Positions 1-5,402 of a stretch of DNA of 14,408 bases are shown piece after piece (the first letter of the stretch is position 1; each line of letters begins with the position of its first letter). A model generated the notes under the pieces. It worked only from the letters and a program-made list of their open reading frames with translations, did no database searches and had not been told where the DNA came from. Both the position numbers and the translations under genes were made by a program. The DNA is taken from positions 1 to 14,408 of the forward strand of contig JACQUS010000203.1 of NCBI GenBank assembly GCA_016210125.1, read 5' to 3'. This stretch comes from Chloroflexota bacterium. GTDB lineage: Bacteria; Chloroflexota; UBA6077; FW602-bin22; JACQUS01.

Positions 1-2
1 CG

Positions 3-128
3 GCCACGCTCCAAGACCTGCGCACCACGGTGACGCGCGAGGCGCTGCAGCTCGGCGCGACGACGCTGGCGCTCATCCAGCGCGGCGATCTCCAGGTCGG
101 CCCGCTGTCGGGCGGCGAGACCGCGTGA
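3..128 (+). CDS. 3' end of an unidentified gene (partial, left edge)
   Basis: An open frame enters from the left edge and ends at the TGA at 126-128, giving 41 visible residues ending in GPLSGGETA. The segment looks like an amphipathic helix (DLRTTVTREALQLGATTLAL) followed by a short polar tail, which is how several enzyme C-termini end, including formyltransferase-like proteins. That resemblance is too weak for a call. The codon usage is GC-rich and third-position G/C-biased like the neighbouring genes, which supports it being real coding sequence. It converges on the kinase gene that ends at 334. No clear intrinsic terminator follows the stop, although the two-hairpin repeat at 205-301 lies in the spacer. 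Function unknown. Confidence 0.55.
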   Translation, partial: ATLQDLRTTVTREALQLGATTLALIQRGDLQVGPLSGGETA

Positions 129-204
129 CGCGCTCTCGCCGGCGCTCTCCTGGGCTGTCATTCTGAGCCGCAGCCCTCCGCTGAGCTCTGGCGAAAATGG
201 TCCT

Positions 205-301
205 GGCGGGCTGACCCGCCCCGCCCCAAGAAGGGTTCCCAAAGGGGGCTTCGCCCCCTTTGGATTCCCCTATTTCATCCCCGATCATCCCCGACGGTCG
301 C
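205..301 (+). repeat. Dispersed two-hairpin repeat, copy R1
   Basis: The first hairpin has arms GGCGGG (205-210) and CCCGCC (215-220) around CTGA. The second is a perfect 11-bp stem (239-249 with 253-263) around a TTC loop. GGATTCCCC follows at 262-270, and the tail CCGACGGTCGC ends at 301. The 27-base block 205-231 aligns without gaps to 6954-6980 and to the minus strand of 13579-13553. It lies between two converging genes, so it may also help end transcription. The rest of the 129-333 spacer holds only TGTCATTCTGAG (about 156-167), which resembles a widespread bacterial intergenic repeat. Confidence 0.8.
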
Positions 302-333
302 GGGCGCCGGCGGCGCGCCGTCCCGCAGAGGTA

Positions 334-2931
334 TCACGCCGGGCGCGTGTCTTGCTGGGCCGGCGGCTGGCGAACCTGCGCGTCGCCGGTCGGCCGGCCG
401 CCGTGACCGGCGCCGTCGCCCGCCGGGGCCGCGCCGCCTTGCTGGGCACTGTCGCACGTCGGGGCGGTGGGCGGGGCGGTGGGTGCAAGGGCGCTGCGGA
501 CGTCCGCAGGCGACGGCCGCGGCCCCCGCCGGCCTGGCGCGACTCGGCGCGGGCTCGTCGCGCCCACGCCACCGGGGGCCGGCGGCTCGGAACCGACCAT
601 AGATTCGTCCACAGATTCGTCTACCTGGCCATCGATCTCGCGGGTCGCCGTGCTGACCCGCCTCGCCGGCTCTGGCGGGCCGCCGTCGGCCGGCGTCGCC
701 CTGGCCGACGCAGCCGGCTCCGTGGCCGGTGCAGTGGTCTCGTCGCGCGAACCCTCGGTCGGCGGAAGCGCGGCGCCATCTGGCGGCGCCGCGGCGCTGC
801 CCGCGTCCGGCGCACGCACGGGCGGCTCGGGCGCTGCCGTAGACGTGGTCGCTGCTGGAGACTGCGCCAGGATCCCGGCCGTCGCCGGCGCCGCGGCTGC
901 CTCCGGCGCGCTCGCCGGAACCGCGGTTACCGCCTCCGCATGGCCGGCGCTGGCGGCGGCGGTGGCCGGTCGTGCCCGGCCGCGGGTGCGCGCCGGCATC
1001 TCCGTTTCACTCGGACTCGCGGCCGCGTCCGCAGCCGGCGCCTCGCCGGCCGGCGGCGCCTCGCCCGGCGCGCCGGCCGGCGCCTGCGCCGGGGCGCTAT
1101 CGGAAGCCAGACCTGCCGGGGCGTCGCCCGCCGGCGGCGGCGCGGGCGACGCTCGTGGCGCGCTGGCCGGCGGCGCTGCGGCCGCGCCGGCGGTCCGCTG
1201 CGGCGGCGCGGCTGTCGGCGCGCCCGGTCCAGGCAGCTCCACGGCGGCGCGGGCCTCGGCTTCGGCGGCCGCGACGAGGTCGTCGGCCTCCTCCGTCTGG
1301 CGGTGGCGCTTCGGCAGCCGCAGCTTCCGACTCGTCTCCAGCAGCCCCACGAGCACGCTGCGCAGGAAGCGCGCCGGCCGATAGGCGCGCGCTGGGGGCG
1401 GGTCTTCGGCCCCGCGCTGCTCCTGGGCCAGCGCTCGTCGCGCGCGCTTGAGCAGGCTGGCCACGTCACGGAAGCTTGGCGTGCGCTCGTAAATGCCCTC
1501 GAGAATCGTCACGGCGGTGCGCCAGTGGCCGTCTTCCATCGCCGCCAGAGCGGCGTCGTAGCGCCAGCCAAGCTCGTCGGCGAGGCGCTCGGCCGCCCGG
1601 CGCTCGGCGCGGGTCGGCGGCGCAGGGGCGGTCTCGCGGACCCTGCCGGCGCGCTCATCGCGCCCGCCGCGTCCTTCACCGGGCGCCTGGGCGGCGACGC
1701 CCAAGCCGGGGTCGCCCAGCGCGAAGGGGTCCGGCTCCGGCCGCAGGCGCTCCTCTTTCTCCCACGCCTGCCGGATGGCGGCGAACGCCTGCGCGCGCAG
1801 GTCGGTGACGTCGCGATAGTCGGGCCGCTCGGCGTGGAGCGCGTTGAGGATCTCGCGTGCCGGGTGCCACTCGTGGGCGCGCACGTGCAGCAGGGCACGC
1901 TCGTAGCGCTCGGCGAAGCGCTGCTCCTCGTCGAGCTCGGCCTGGAGGTCTCGCAGCCGCTGGTCCTCCGGTAGCACCGCCAGCGCCACCTGAAGCGCCC
2001 GCAGCGCGGTAGCGAAGTCGCCGGAGCGCACCAGACCGCGCGTGCGCTCGACGAGGGCGTCGAGGGTGCGGTCGGACGGTGCTGGCTCGGGCCGCTGCGG
2101 GCCGGACGGCAGCCCCAGCGCCTCGCCCAGGGCGGAGGCGAAGGCGGTGCACGTCGGGAAGCGCTGCTGTGGGTCCTTCGCCAGCGCGCGGAGGACGACG
2201 TCGTCGACGGCCGGCGGCAGGTCGGGCCGCAGTGTCGTCGGCGCGAGCGGCTGCTCGTGGGTATGGGCGTAGAGCACAGCCAGAGGGTCGTCGCCCTGGA
2301 ACGGCCGCTGGCCGGCAAGCACCTCGAAGGCCACCACCGCCAGCGCGTACTGGTCGCTGGCCGGGCTCGGGCTTGCGCCGGTCGCCAACTCGGGGGCCAG
2401 GTACTCGGGCGTCCCTAGGACGCGGATGGCCTGCGTCGGCCGCTTGGCCAGGGACACGAGCCCGGCGACGCCGAAGTCGGCCACGGCGATGCGGCCGTCG
2501 CGTCCCAGCACGACGTGCGCCGGGCTGAGGTCGCGGTGCACCAGGCCGACGCCGTGGGCGGCGTCGAGCGCCGCAGCCACGGCGGTGACGACGCGGGCCG
2601 CCAGCGCCAGGTCGAGCGGCGCGCTGAGGCAGCGGTCCAGCGTCGCGCCGGCCAGGAACTCAGCGACGACGAACAGTCGCCCCTCGACCTGGCCGGTGGC
2701 GTAGACGCCGAGGACGTGCGGGTGGCCGGCCAGGCGCATGGCCGCGGCCGCCTCCTGCTGGAATCGCTGGGCCACCGTGGCGTCCTGGCTCTGCCCAGCG
2801 TGCAGGATCTTGATGGTCACCAGCCGCCGCTGCTCGGCGTCGTAGGCGCGGCAGACGGTGGCAAAGTCGCCCTCGCCGACCTCACGCACGACGCGATAGC
2901 GTCCGACCAGCGCACCAGCATGGATGCTCAT
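334..2931 (-). CDS. Hanks-type Ser/Thr protein kinase with TPR-like repeats and a long Ala/Pro-rich tail
   Basis: This encodes 865 aa from the ATG at 2931, chosen because GGGAGG lies about 10 nt upstream and the kinase domain begins at once; the frame stays open further upstream without kinase-like sequence. The kinase domain covers about residues 10-272: glycine loop GEGDFATV (19-26), lysine K41 in TIKIL, likely alpha-C Glu60, HRD at 132-134, DFG at 152-154, APE at 179-181, Arg257. The catalytic loop is HRDLSPAHV, so the usual Lys is Ser and the metal-binding Asn is His139; activity may be altered or lost. Residues about 290-385 and 455-502 are helical TPR-like repeats; two units share a pattern with W, A, P and FRDV/YRDV. 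The last 300 residues or so are low-complexity Ala/Pro-rich. I see no membrane segment, so it is probably cytoplasmic. The substrate is unknown. It ends facing the gene at 1-128. Confidence 0.9.
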   Translation of the reverse strand: MSIHAGALVGRYRVVREVGEGDFATVCRAYDAEQRRLVTIKILHAGQSQDATVAQRFQQEAAAAMRLAGHPHVLGVYATGQVEGRLFVVAEFLAGATLDRCLSAPLDLALAARVVTAVAAALDAAHGVGLVHRDLSPAHVVLGRDGRIAVADFGVAGLVSLAKRPTQAIRVLGTPEYLAPELATGASPSPASDQYALAVVAFEVLAGQRPFQGDDPLAVLYAHTHEQPLAPTTLRPDLPPAVDDVVLRALAKDPQQRFPTCTAFASALGEALGLPSGPQRPEPAPSDRTLDALVERTRGLVRSGDFATALRALQVALAVLPEDQRLRDLQAELDEEQRFAERYERALLHVRAHEWHPAREILNALHAERPDYRDVTDLRAQAFAAIRQAWEKEERLRPEPDPFALGDPGLGVAAQAPGEGRGGRDERAGRVRETAPAPPTRAERRAAERLADELGWRYDAALAAMEDGHWRTAVTILEGIYERTPSFRDVASLLKRARRALAQEQRGAEDPPPARAYRPARFLRSVLVGLLETSRKLRLPKRHRQTEEADDLVAAAEAEARAAVELPGPGAPTAAPPQRTAGAAAAPPASAPRASPAPPPAGDAPAGLASDSAPAQAPAGAPGEAPPAGEAPAADAAASPSETEMPARTRGRARPATAAASAGHAEAVTAVPASAPEAAAAPATAGILAQSPAATTSTAAPEPPVRAPDAGSAAAPPDGAALPPTEGSRDETTAPATEPAASARATPADGGPPEPARRVSTATREIDGQVDESVDESMVGSEPPAPGGVGATSPRRVAPGRRGPRPSPADVRSALAPTAPPTAPTCDSAQQGGAAPAGDGAGHGGRPTGDAQVRQPPAQQDTRPA

Positions 2932-2985
2932 GGCAGCCCGACCTCCCAGCCCGCCGCAGCGCGAGGACAGGCAATAATAGAGGCT

Positions 2986-2991
2986 AGTATA
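2986..2991 (-). promoter_or_regulatory. Possible -10 element of the kinase gene
   Basis: The minus strand reads TATACT here, in a short AT-rich island within very GC-rich sequence, about 55 nt before the kinase ATG. No convincing -35 hexamer lies 16-18 nt upstream, so this is tentative. The rest of 2932-3145 shows no gene I can support. Confidence 0.35.
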
Positions 2992-3145
2992 CCTGGCTGC
3001 TGCGTGCATGAGCGCGGGAATTTTTCCGCGGGGCCCCGGGTGGCGGCCTGCGTCGCGGACTATGCGTGTGGCGCGTCGGCGTGCCGCGAGCGCGCGAGGC
3101 TCTCCAGCGCCTTATACCGTTTCACCTCGGCGATGGCGACATGAG

Positions 3146-3200
3146 GTAGGGGCGATCCTTGTGATCGCCCAGGTGGGGCGAAGACAAGCTTCGCCCCTAC
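3146..3200. repeat. 55-bp bipartite palindromic element (REP/MITE-like)
   Basis: The ends GTAGGGGCGA (3146-3155) and TCGCCCCTAC (3191-3200) are perfect inverted repeats. Inside are two adjacent hairpins: GGGCGATC/GATCGCCC around CTTGT, and GGGGCGAAG/CTTCGCCCC around ACAAG. The two loops are complementary to each other, so the whole element can also fold as one long hairpin broken only by two 2x2 mismatches. The sequence resembles palindromic intergenic repeats I recall from several bacterial phyla. A 9-bp tandem duplication, CTACTATGA, overlaps and follows its right end (3197-3214). It sits exactly where the DUF302 remnant loses its homology. Confidence 0.75.
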
Positions 3201-3227
3201 TATGACTACTATGACGCGGCCACCGTG

Positions 3228-3395
3228 AATCAGTATTACGCAGCCGGTCTTTGGCCTCGCGGGCGATGGGCTCCAGCGCCGGGTTGGCGACCAGGCCCAG
3301 CCCGACCTCCGGGTCAAACGCCGCGACCACGGTGCCGCCGTCGTCGGCCTCGTAGACGATGACGTTGCAGGGCAGGATGAGGCCGAGGTCCAGCT
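3228..3395 (-). pseudogene. DUF302-domain protein remnant, N-terminus missing
   Basis: On the minus strand this reads ELDLGLILPCNVIVYEADDG and continues through VVAAFDPEVGLGLVANPALE to AKDRLRN. This is the C-terminal half of the DUF302 family, whose hallmark is (I/L)G(L/I)(L/I)LPCNVVV followed by a conserved DP. The N-terminal half (roughly 80 residues) is absent: going upstream, the match stops about 12 nt after the csoR stop codon at 3408, and there is no start codon or ribosome site between them. The C-terminus also decays into the palindromic element at 3146-3200. DUF302 genes commonly sit with CsoR-family or copper- and sulfur-related genes, so this is probably the remnant of the operon's third gene. 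A deletion joining csoR to the middle of this gene explains the arrangement. Confidence 0.7.
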
Positions 3396-3407
3396 CGGTA
3401 CGAGGCG

Positions 3408-3665
3408 CTAGCTCACCCGACCGAGTAGGCGCACCGCGCGGCCGATGGCTGCGCGTGCCTGCTCGGGCGGGAAGGTAGCCAGGCACTCGTCCGCGTGCGC
3501 CAAAACCACCTCCACCGCGGCGCGGTCGACGGCGGCGCGCACCGCCAGGAGCTGCGTGACGATCTCCTCGCAGCTCCGGCCCTCGTCGAGCATGCGTAGC
3601 ACGCCGCGGAGCTGCCCTTCGGTGCGCCGCAGGCGGTCGCGGATGGCCTTGTCCCGCTCGCTCAT
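3408..3665 (-). CDS. csoR: CsoR-family metal-sensing transcriptional repressor
   Basis: 85 aa, all helical, the normal length for the CsoR/RcnR (DUF156) family. The N-terminus RDRLRRTEGQLRGVLRML is the family signature. The metal ligands Cys32, His57 and Cys61 (SCEEIV and AHADEC, with His and Cys four apart) are all present, matching the Cu(I)-type C-H-C set rather than the Ni/Co RcnR or persulfide CstR sets. Such proteins are tetrameric repressors that leave DNA when they bind Cu(I). The start is ATG at 3665 with AGGAG 5 nt upstream. That ribosome site lies in a 13-bp tandem duplication (3667-3692). It is the second gene after the zinc ribbon, 52 nt apart, under a promoter carrying a CsoR-type operator (3921-3939), which implies autoregulation. 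The metal identity is inferred from ligands only. Confidence 0.92.
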   Translation of the reverse strand: MSERDKAIRDRLRRTEGQLRGVLRMLDEGRSCEEIVTQLLAVRAAVDRAAVEVVLAHADECLATFPPEQARAAIGRAVRLLGRVS

Positions 3666-3666
3666 G

Positions 3667-3692
3667 GGTGCTCCTGATCGGTGCTCCTGATC
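3667..3692 (-). repeat. 13-bp tandem duplication containing the csoR ribosome binding site
   Basis: GGTGCTCCTGATC occurs twice in direct succession on the plus strand (3667-3679 and 3680-3692). On the coding strand each copy contains GATCAGGAGCACC, so the csoR start is preceded by two AGGAG sites 13 nt apart; only the proximal one is at normal spacing. The distal copy overlaps a 17-bp inverted repeat, CTGATCC-GCC-GGATCAG (3687-3703), that could fold in the mRNA. Confidence 0.85.
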
Positions 3693-3717
3693 CGCCGGAT
3701 CAGCCGACCGGCAGGCC

Positions 3718-3888
3718 TCAACCGAGGCCGCTGGGCGCGCAGGCGCCGGCCGCGCGCGCGATCAGCGACACCAGCCGCTCGGCGCCGGGCGCGCCGCAGG
3801 AGGGGCAGGGCGGCGCGCTTGCGCCCATGTGCACCAGCTTCTCGAAGACCTGCCCACAGCCCGGGCAGCGGTACTCGTAGATCGGCAT
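3718..3888 (-). CDS. FmdB-family small zinc ribbon protein
   Basis: 56 aa, beginning MPIYEYRCPGCGQVFEKLV and ending SGLG before the TGA at 3720-3718. The N-terminal MPIYEYxCxxCG is the FmdB/CxxC-CxxC regulatory-protein signature. Cys8, Cys11, Cys28 and Cys31 form the predicted zinc site, followed by a short helix and a small Ala/Gly tail. GGAGG lies 4 nt before the ATG. The family is widespread, and its molecular role is poorly defined despite the name. It is the first gene after the CsoR-controlled promoter, so expression should rise when CsoR is metal-loaded. A C-terminal cysteine (Cys50) lies outside the ribbon. The gene is too short for many gene finders. Confidence 0.88.
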   Translation of the reverse strand: MPIYEYRCPGCGQVFEKLVHMGASAPPCPSCGAPGAERLVSLIARAAGACAPSGLG

Positions 3889-3918
3889 CTCGCCTCCGCA
3901 GGACGCCTGTGTGCCTCG

Positions 3919-3947
3919 ATTATACCCCCGATGGGTATATGGGGCAA
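3919..3947 (-). promoter_or_regulatory. Sigma-70-type promoter of the zinc ribbon-csoR operon
   Basis: On the minus strand, TTGCCC (3947-3942) is followed by a 17-nt spacer and a perfect TATAAT (3924-3919). Start of transcription would be near 3912, giving a leader of about 24 nt before the zinc ribbon ATG. It is the best -35/-10 pair in the window. Confidence 0.8.
3921..3939. promoter_or_regulatory. CsoR-type operator
   Basis: This is a 19-bp inverted repeat, TATACCC-CCGAT-GGGTATA. It matches the pattern of known CsoR operators (a TA-rich end and a C-run, then the mirror image) and fills the spacer between the -35 and -10 of the operon promoter, the position expected for a repressor. The csoR gene lies two genes downstream. 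Confidence 0.78.
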
Positions 3948-4065
3948 GGATGAAGGGATGCCCACTTGGAGACCCCGTGCATTAGATCGCTGGGTGTCGA
4001 CGAATTGGAGGCCAGAGTGTATCGGAATAGCGCGATCGTCGGGACCGGAGGGCAGGCTTCACGGG

Positions 4066-4640
4066 CTAAGTGGTGACGCCGGACTGTCCCTGCCACTGGC
4101 TGCGAAGTCCGCCCTTAGGCGCCATGCCTACCCGCTCGAAAATCAGCTGGCAGATGGGGAGCTTGCCCGGGCGAAGGACAAGGTCGTACTCGCCGAAGTT
4201 GTACATCTCTAGGACGAGCCGTCCTTCAAACCCGCATTGTACGGTAGGAGCAGTTAAGTGCACAGCTAAGCCAAGCCGGGCGAGCTTCTGCCCTCCACCC
4301 GTGCTGCTAGACCTGACTCCTTCGGTAATTCTATCCACTCCCAAGTGCGGGCAAGTACAAACTTTCGAGGCGGCAGAACGAACGATCCATCCGATTCCCG
4401 GGGAAGTGGCGTGGTGCGCTCCCGGAGGAAACCCTGGAAATCGAGAACGCCCAAATCCAGACGAACCTTCTGGTGCACCCCAGGGATGGCTAGCTGGGCG
4501 GGACCGGGAAGCTCCCGAATATCGTCTCCCAACAGCAGATCTAACGAAGACGTCTGAAACTGAAGGGGTGAAGGAGGTGGAATGACCCTAATCCACCCGT
4601 GGCACAGTGCCGCCTCGATCTCCGTGTCGCTGAGGATCAC
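4066..4640 (-). pseudogene. dcd: dCTP deaminase (Dcd) gene, frameshifted
   Basis: Reading starts at GTG 4640 as (V)ILSDTEIEAALCHGWIRV and runs through PSPLQFQTSSLDLLLGDDI and LPPRKFVLARTWEWIELP to ARVEGRSS, then reaches a TAG at about 4270. The frame that contains the rest resumes at the same point with LARLGLAVHLTAPTVQCGFE and LVLEMYNFGEYDLVLRPG, ending at 4066. Joined, they make one Dcd/dUTPase-superfamily protein of about 190 aa, the normal Dcd length. The shift falls at the GRSSLARLG motif and is explained by losing one base (or four). TAPTVQC replaces the usual TAxxIDP, another sign of decay or divergence. The active-site Glu of LVLEMYN is still present. Dcd deaminates dCTP to dUTP for dUMP supply. 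The gene lies 36 nt after the hypothetical gene at 4677-4979. A sequencing error is the main alternative to a true pseudogene. Confidence 0.85.
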
Positions 4641-4676
4641 CAGTCACAACCCCCTGTCCGCCCACCGTTGCCAAGG

Positions 4677-4979
4677 TCAGGCGATAAGGTCTCTGAACTT
4701 GATCTCGTCTCCTCTCACGGCAATCCTCGGGCCCACGGTTAGACCGGGCTGCGGAAGGTCGACAATTACCGAATCGTCCTGCTCCGCGACGATCGAAACT
4801 TTTACATATCCCTCGACTTGCCGGCCGGGACCGGGGTCGTCCTGGGGAATTACGTGGCGCTTGTCAACTAGAAATGTTGCTTTCGCCTCGTTGGGGAGTG
4901 CTACGATGACCGCGCGCTCGTCCTGAAACATACCCCGCGAAATTACACACGGTATCGTGGCTTGGCGAACCGCCGTCAT
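4677..4979 (-). CDS. Hypothetical 100-aa beta-rich protein upstream of dcd
   Basis: The start is ATG at 4979, with AGGAGG about 9 nt upstream; an upstream in-frame ATG at 5009 lacks a ribosome site. The protein begins MTAVRQATIPCVISRGMFQD. Alternating hydrophobic strands (RAVIVALP, ATFLVDK, GYVKVSIVAE, DDSVIVDLP, RIAVRGDEI) suggest a small beta barrel or sandwich. There is no signal peptide, membrane segment or catalytic motif. It precedes the frameshifted dcd by 36 nt on the same strand, so the two were probably co-transcribed. Base composition is lower in GC than the flanking genes, as for dcd. The opening ISRGMFxxERAV is reminiscent of small conserved proteins of unknown function, but I cannot name a family. 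Confidence 0.65.
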   Translation of the reverse strand: MTAVRQATIPCVISRGMFQDERAVIVALPNEAKATFLVDKRHVIPQDDPGPGRQVEGYVKVSIVAEQDDSVIVDLPQPGLTVGPRIAVRGDEIKFRDLIA

Positions 4980-5402
4980 GTCAACACCCCTCCTGCGCGG
5001 GCTATACACGTCTGGAACGTAGCATGCCGATGCTGAACAGTGCCATTACAACGCCGTCGCAATGCTGTTACGATCTTACCATAAGGTTGATCGTTCATTG
5101 GTCGCTTGGTTTGCAAAGGCGGCTGCTCCGCGGGGGATGGGCCTCGCCCCCTGACCCCCTCTCCAGCCTCGCTGGAGAGGGGGAGAAGAGGGGGTGCGGC
5201 AAGGCCCCGCAGCTAGTCTCACAGGAGCCGGAGCGGAGCGGTCGCCGACCCGCCTCTAACGAGTCGCCTCTGGCGACCGCAGCCTGTTCGCCCGCACGCC
5301 AACAGGTGGCGGATGCTTCGCGCCCTGCGGGCGCTCAGCACGACAGAATAGCGAGGCATACCTACGGAATCGGTAACAGGGAGGGCTGAGGGGGAGGGTC
5401 GC
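4980..5402. other. Hairpin-rich spacer downstream of purF, no gene seen
   Basis: There is no supportable gene in these 423 bases. The part up to about 5100 has lower GC, belongs to the dcd patch and must hold the promoter of the hypothetical gene; I cannot pick a convincing -35/-10 pair. The part from 5130 onward carries three inverted repeats: a 13-bp stem (5155-5183), a 9-bp stem with a 25-nt loop (5238-5246 with 5272-5280), and a 6-bp stem (5320-5334). Any of these could end the purF transcript; none is followed by a T-run on the minus strand. Confidence 0.6.
5155..5183. repeat. Perfect 13-bp hairpin in nested palindrome
   Basis: Arms CCCCCTCTCCAGC (5155-5167) and GCTGGAGAGGGGG (5171-5183) pair perfectly around a CTC loop. 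An outer near-perfect pair, GGGCCTCGCC and GGCAAGGCCC (about 5139-5148 with 5200-5209), encloses it. The tri-nucleotide loop matches the style of the repeats at 239-263 and 13519-13545, but the sequence is different. Confidence 0.8.

Noticed and set aside
352..1974. 540-residue open frame on the plus strand opposite the kinase gene
   Set aside because: It is Arg/Gly/Ala low-complexity, has no domain signal, and is the antisense of the well-supported kinase tail; long antisense frames are expected at this GC content.
3146..3200. Intrinsic terminator for the csoR operon
   Set aside because: There is strong stem potential, but no T-run follows on the minus strand, and the bipartite symmetry fits a dispersed palindromic element better.
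3008..3205. Small plus-strand gene upstream of the kinase
   Set aside because: It overlaps the palindromic element, has no ribosome site and a biased Arg/Ala composition.
4066..4640. Programmed -1 frameshift in dcd instead of a broken gene
   Set aside because: There is no slippery heptamer or downstream structure at the break, and re-reading one base would leave the conserved GRSSLARLG motif one Ser short. A small deletion is simpler.
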